Positions 62,715-64,000 of a DNA stretch of 64,000 nucleotides are shown in pieces. Every line of letters starts with the position of its first letter. Positions within the stretch are counted from its first letter, which is position 1. Below the pieces are notes generated by a model that saw nothing but the letters and a program-made list of their open reading frames with translations, made no database searches and had not been told where the DNA came from. The stretch is taken from the NCBI GenBank assembly GCA_002733805.1, contig NVXG01000001.1:62001-126000 (forward strand). The letters run 5' to 3'. The translations under genes were made by a program, and so were the position numbers. This DNA is from Robiginitomaculum sp. (lineage in GTDB: Bacteria; Pseudomonadota; Alphaproteobacteria; Caulobacterales; Maricaulaceae).

Positions 62715-63311
62715 AATGGCTTGCTCGATCCGGGTAATGGCCGCCTCTGAAATCCAATCAAAGCCACCGGACAACCGAGCCAGTTCACGGCCCTGTCGGT
62801 CGTATAAAACGCTGATTGGCAGACCTGTGGGGTAGTCTTTAACATATAATTCGCGAACCAGCCCAAAATCTTTGTCGCGATAAAACGTCAAATTCTGGAT
62901 TGCGTTTTTCTCATAAAACTCCAGCGCCTCTTCGGCTGACCGATCTTCGGAGATGGCGACCACCACAAAATTCTCACCGCCCAATTGGGCTTGCAGGGCA
63001 TCCAGTGAGGGCATTTCTTTGACGCACGGCTCACACCATGTGGCCCAAATGTTGAGCAAAACCACTTTGCCCTCGAACTGTTCCAAAATGAACTCTGTCC
63101 CGTCTTGGCCCAAAAAAATGGCCGAGGGGCGCGATGGGCGGGGTTTCAGGGTGACCAATTGGCCCAGAACAGGCTGGCTGCTCTTGTCATTCTGTTCATT
63201 TCGGGCTTGTTTGCCGTTCGGGTTGATCAATGATTTGGCCGTGACAAATAAAATACCGGCCAAGCCGATGGCCAATAAAAGGTACAAAGCTATTTTCGAT
63301 AATTTTTGCAT
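62688..63311 (-). CDS. TlpA-like thiol-disulfide protein
   Basis: A 207-residue membrane-anchored thioredoxin. The N-terminal helix [20 protein letters not shown] anchors it, and the periplasmic domain (about 60-207) has [24 protein letters not shown] with the active site [26 protein letters not shown] and the cis-Pro region [17 protein letters not shown]. TlpA proteins reduce apo-cytochrome c or copper-site proteins. ATG 63311; a longer in-frame start (63380) would reach across the divergent argH start. TlpA divergent from argH is common in alphaproteobacteria. Confidence 0.9.
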   Translation of the reverse strand: MQKLSKIALYLLLAIGLAGILFVTAKSLINPNGKQARNEQNDKSSQPVLGQLVTLKPRPSRPSAIFLGQDGTEFILEQFEGKVVLLNIWATWCEPCVKEMPSLDALQAQLGGENFVVVAISEDRSAEEALEFYEKNAIQNLTFYRDKDFGLVRELYVKDYPTGLPISVLYDRQGRELARLSGGFDWISEAAITRIEQAISVGAGLAE

Positions 63312-63347
63312 AAATCGCAACTCACAAACAATATTTCCGGAAGTTCC

Positions 63348-64000
63348 ATGCCACAGAAAAAAAACGATAAAGTCAATCAACTTTGGGGGGGTAGATTTGC
63401 CGGATCAGCCGATGAGTTGATGCAAACCATCAATGCCAGCATCTGGTTTGATCGCAAAATGGCAGATCAGGACATTGAAGGCTCCTTGGCCCACGTTGAA
63501 ATGCTGGGCGCGTGCGGAATTATTGCAGCCGAAGAAGTGACAAAAATTACCGACGGATTGCGACAGGTGCGAACCGAAATCGAGGCTGGTGATTTTGAAT
63601 ACAATGCCGCTCGCGAAGATATTCACATGCACGTGGAGGCCCGGCTGGCCGAGATCATTGGCCAGGTAGCGGGTAAATTACATACGGCGCGCTCGCGTAA
63701 TGATCAGGTGGCAACTGATTTTCGCTTGTGGTTACGCACCGCTTTGGATCACCGGATTGATCAGATACGAGAGTTGCAAACGGCTCTGGTGGCGCGCGCC
63801 GACGAGTATCATGATGCGATTATGCCCGGCCTGACCCATTTACAAACGGCCCAGCCAGTTACCCTTGGCCATCATTTTCTGGCGTATGTCGAAATGCTCG
63901 ATCGCGACGCGGGGCGCTTTATTGATGCGCGGGCTAGGCTGAATGAGTGCCCTTTGGGTGCGGCGGCGCTGGCCGGAACCGCGTTTCCAATTGATCGACA
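63348..64000 (+). CDS. argH: Argininosuccinate lyase (3' end cut by window edge)
   Basis: The first 217 codons of ArgH, which splits argininosuccinate to arginine and fumarate. ATG 63348 follows CCGGAAG. The text reads [51 protein letters not shown], and the active-site stretches [20 protein letters not shown] and [16 protein letters not shown], ending in the family's [14 protein letters not shown] at the window edge. The missing part is more than half. Start and frame are secure. Confidence 0.96.
   Translation, partial: MPQKKNDKVNQLWGGRFAGSADELMQTINASIWFDRKMADQDIEGSLAHVEMLGACGIIAAEEVTKITDGLRQVRTEIEAGDFEYNAAREDIHMHVEARLAEIIGQVAGKLHTARSRNDQVATDFRLWLRTALDHRIDQIRELQTALVARADEYHDAIMPGLTHLQTAQPVTLGHHFLAYVEMLDRDAGRFIDARARLNECPLGAAALAGTAFPIDR

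Overview
The window looks like a chromosome-origin region of an alphaproteobacterium, probably close to Caulobacterales, Maricaulales or Hyphomonadales. The evidence is the order hemE, an intergenic origin with DnaA boxes and a perfect CtrA box (TTAA-N7-TTAA), then the PPDK-regulator gene. The same origin arrangement is known from Caulobacter. The parB-parA-rsmG-mnmG-mnmE block with two parS palindromes, the hemJ-hemH-hemE block, the large 1633-residue NAD-glutamate dehydrogenase and the PspF-PspABC locus also fit alphaproteobacteria. The genus cannot be named from the sequence. No prophage, intact insertion sequence, CRISPR array or rRNA operon was seen.

Layout. 1-2.1 kb: the 5' part of a WecG/TagA-type glycosyltransferase gene, a long gap with a dispersed repeat, and a TetR regulator. 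2.1-5.4 kb: a phage-shock locus with divergent pspF, three helically phased repeats, a consensus sigma54 promoter, and two unrecognised small envelope genes flanking pspABC. 5.4-17.5 kb: NAD-glutamate dehydrogenase, a PerM-type transporter, a HerA-like ATPase, rsmJ, a second inverted copy of the dispersed repeat, a YaiI-family gene, tRNA-Gly, an editing deacylase, a thioredoxin-TPR co-chaperone and a Trm112-like gene. 17.5-27.6 kb: a ubiquinone-type hydroxylase, ftsK, lolA, xthA, a response regulator, an L,D-transpeptidase, yggS, thiE and two envelope genes.

27.6-43.2 kb: leuS-lptE-holA runs rightward. parB, parA, rsmG, mnmG and mnmE run leftward, followed by a lipoprotein phosphodiesterase, a frameshifted GST gene, rho and hemJHE. 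43.2-43.6 kb: putative oriC. 43.6-52.4 kb: ppsR, maf, aroE, coaE, dnaQ, secB, a Tim44-like gene, mltA, an Smr gene and hslVU. 52.4-64 kb: a GGDEF-EAL protein, a PfkB kinase, a paraoxonase-like protein, a Rieske oxygenase, a HIG1-like protein, cob(I)alamin adenosyltransferase, etfBA, DUF1203, a GntR (YtrA-type) operon, a TlpA-like thioredoxin and the 5' part of argH.

Most genes are core housekeeping. The items most worth following up are: (i) the GntR operon at 61.1-62.4 kb, where a 25-codon ORF runs into the membrane-protein gene through an in-frame T TTT TTC heptamer, so that a -1 shift would fuse the two; (ii) the psp locus with its phased triple repeat and two unknown small genes; (iii) the hemE-linked origin; (iv) a roughly 165-bp dispersed repeat pair carrying a palindromic REP-like unit, one copy of which also ends in a REPIN-like doublet; and (v) a GST gene broken by one frameshift. 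All assignments were made by reading the sequence; no database search was run.
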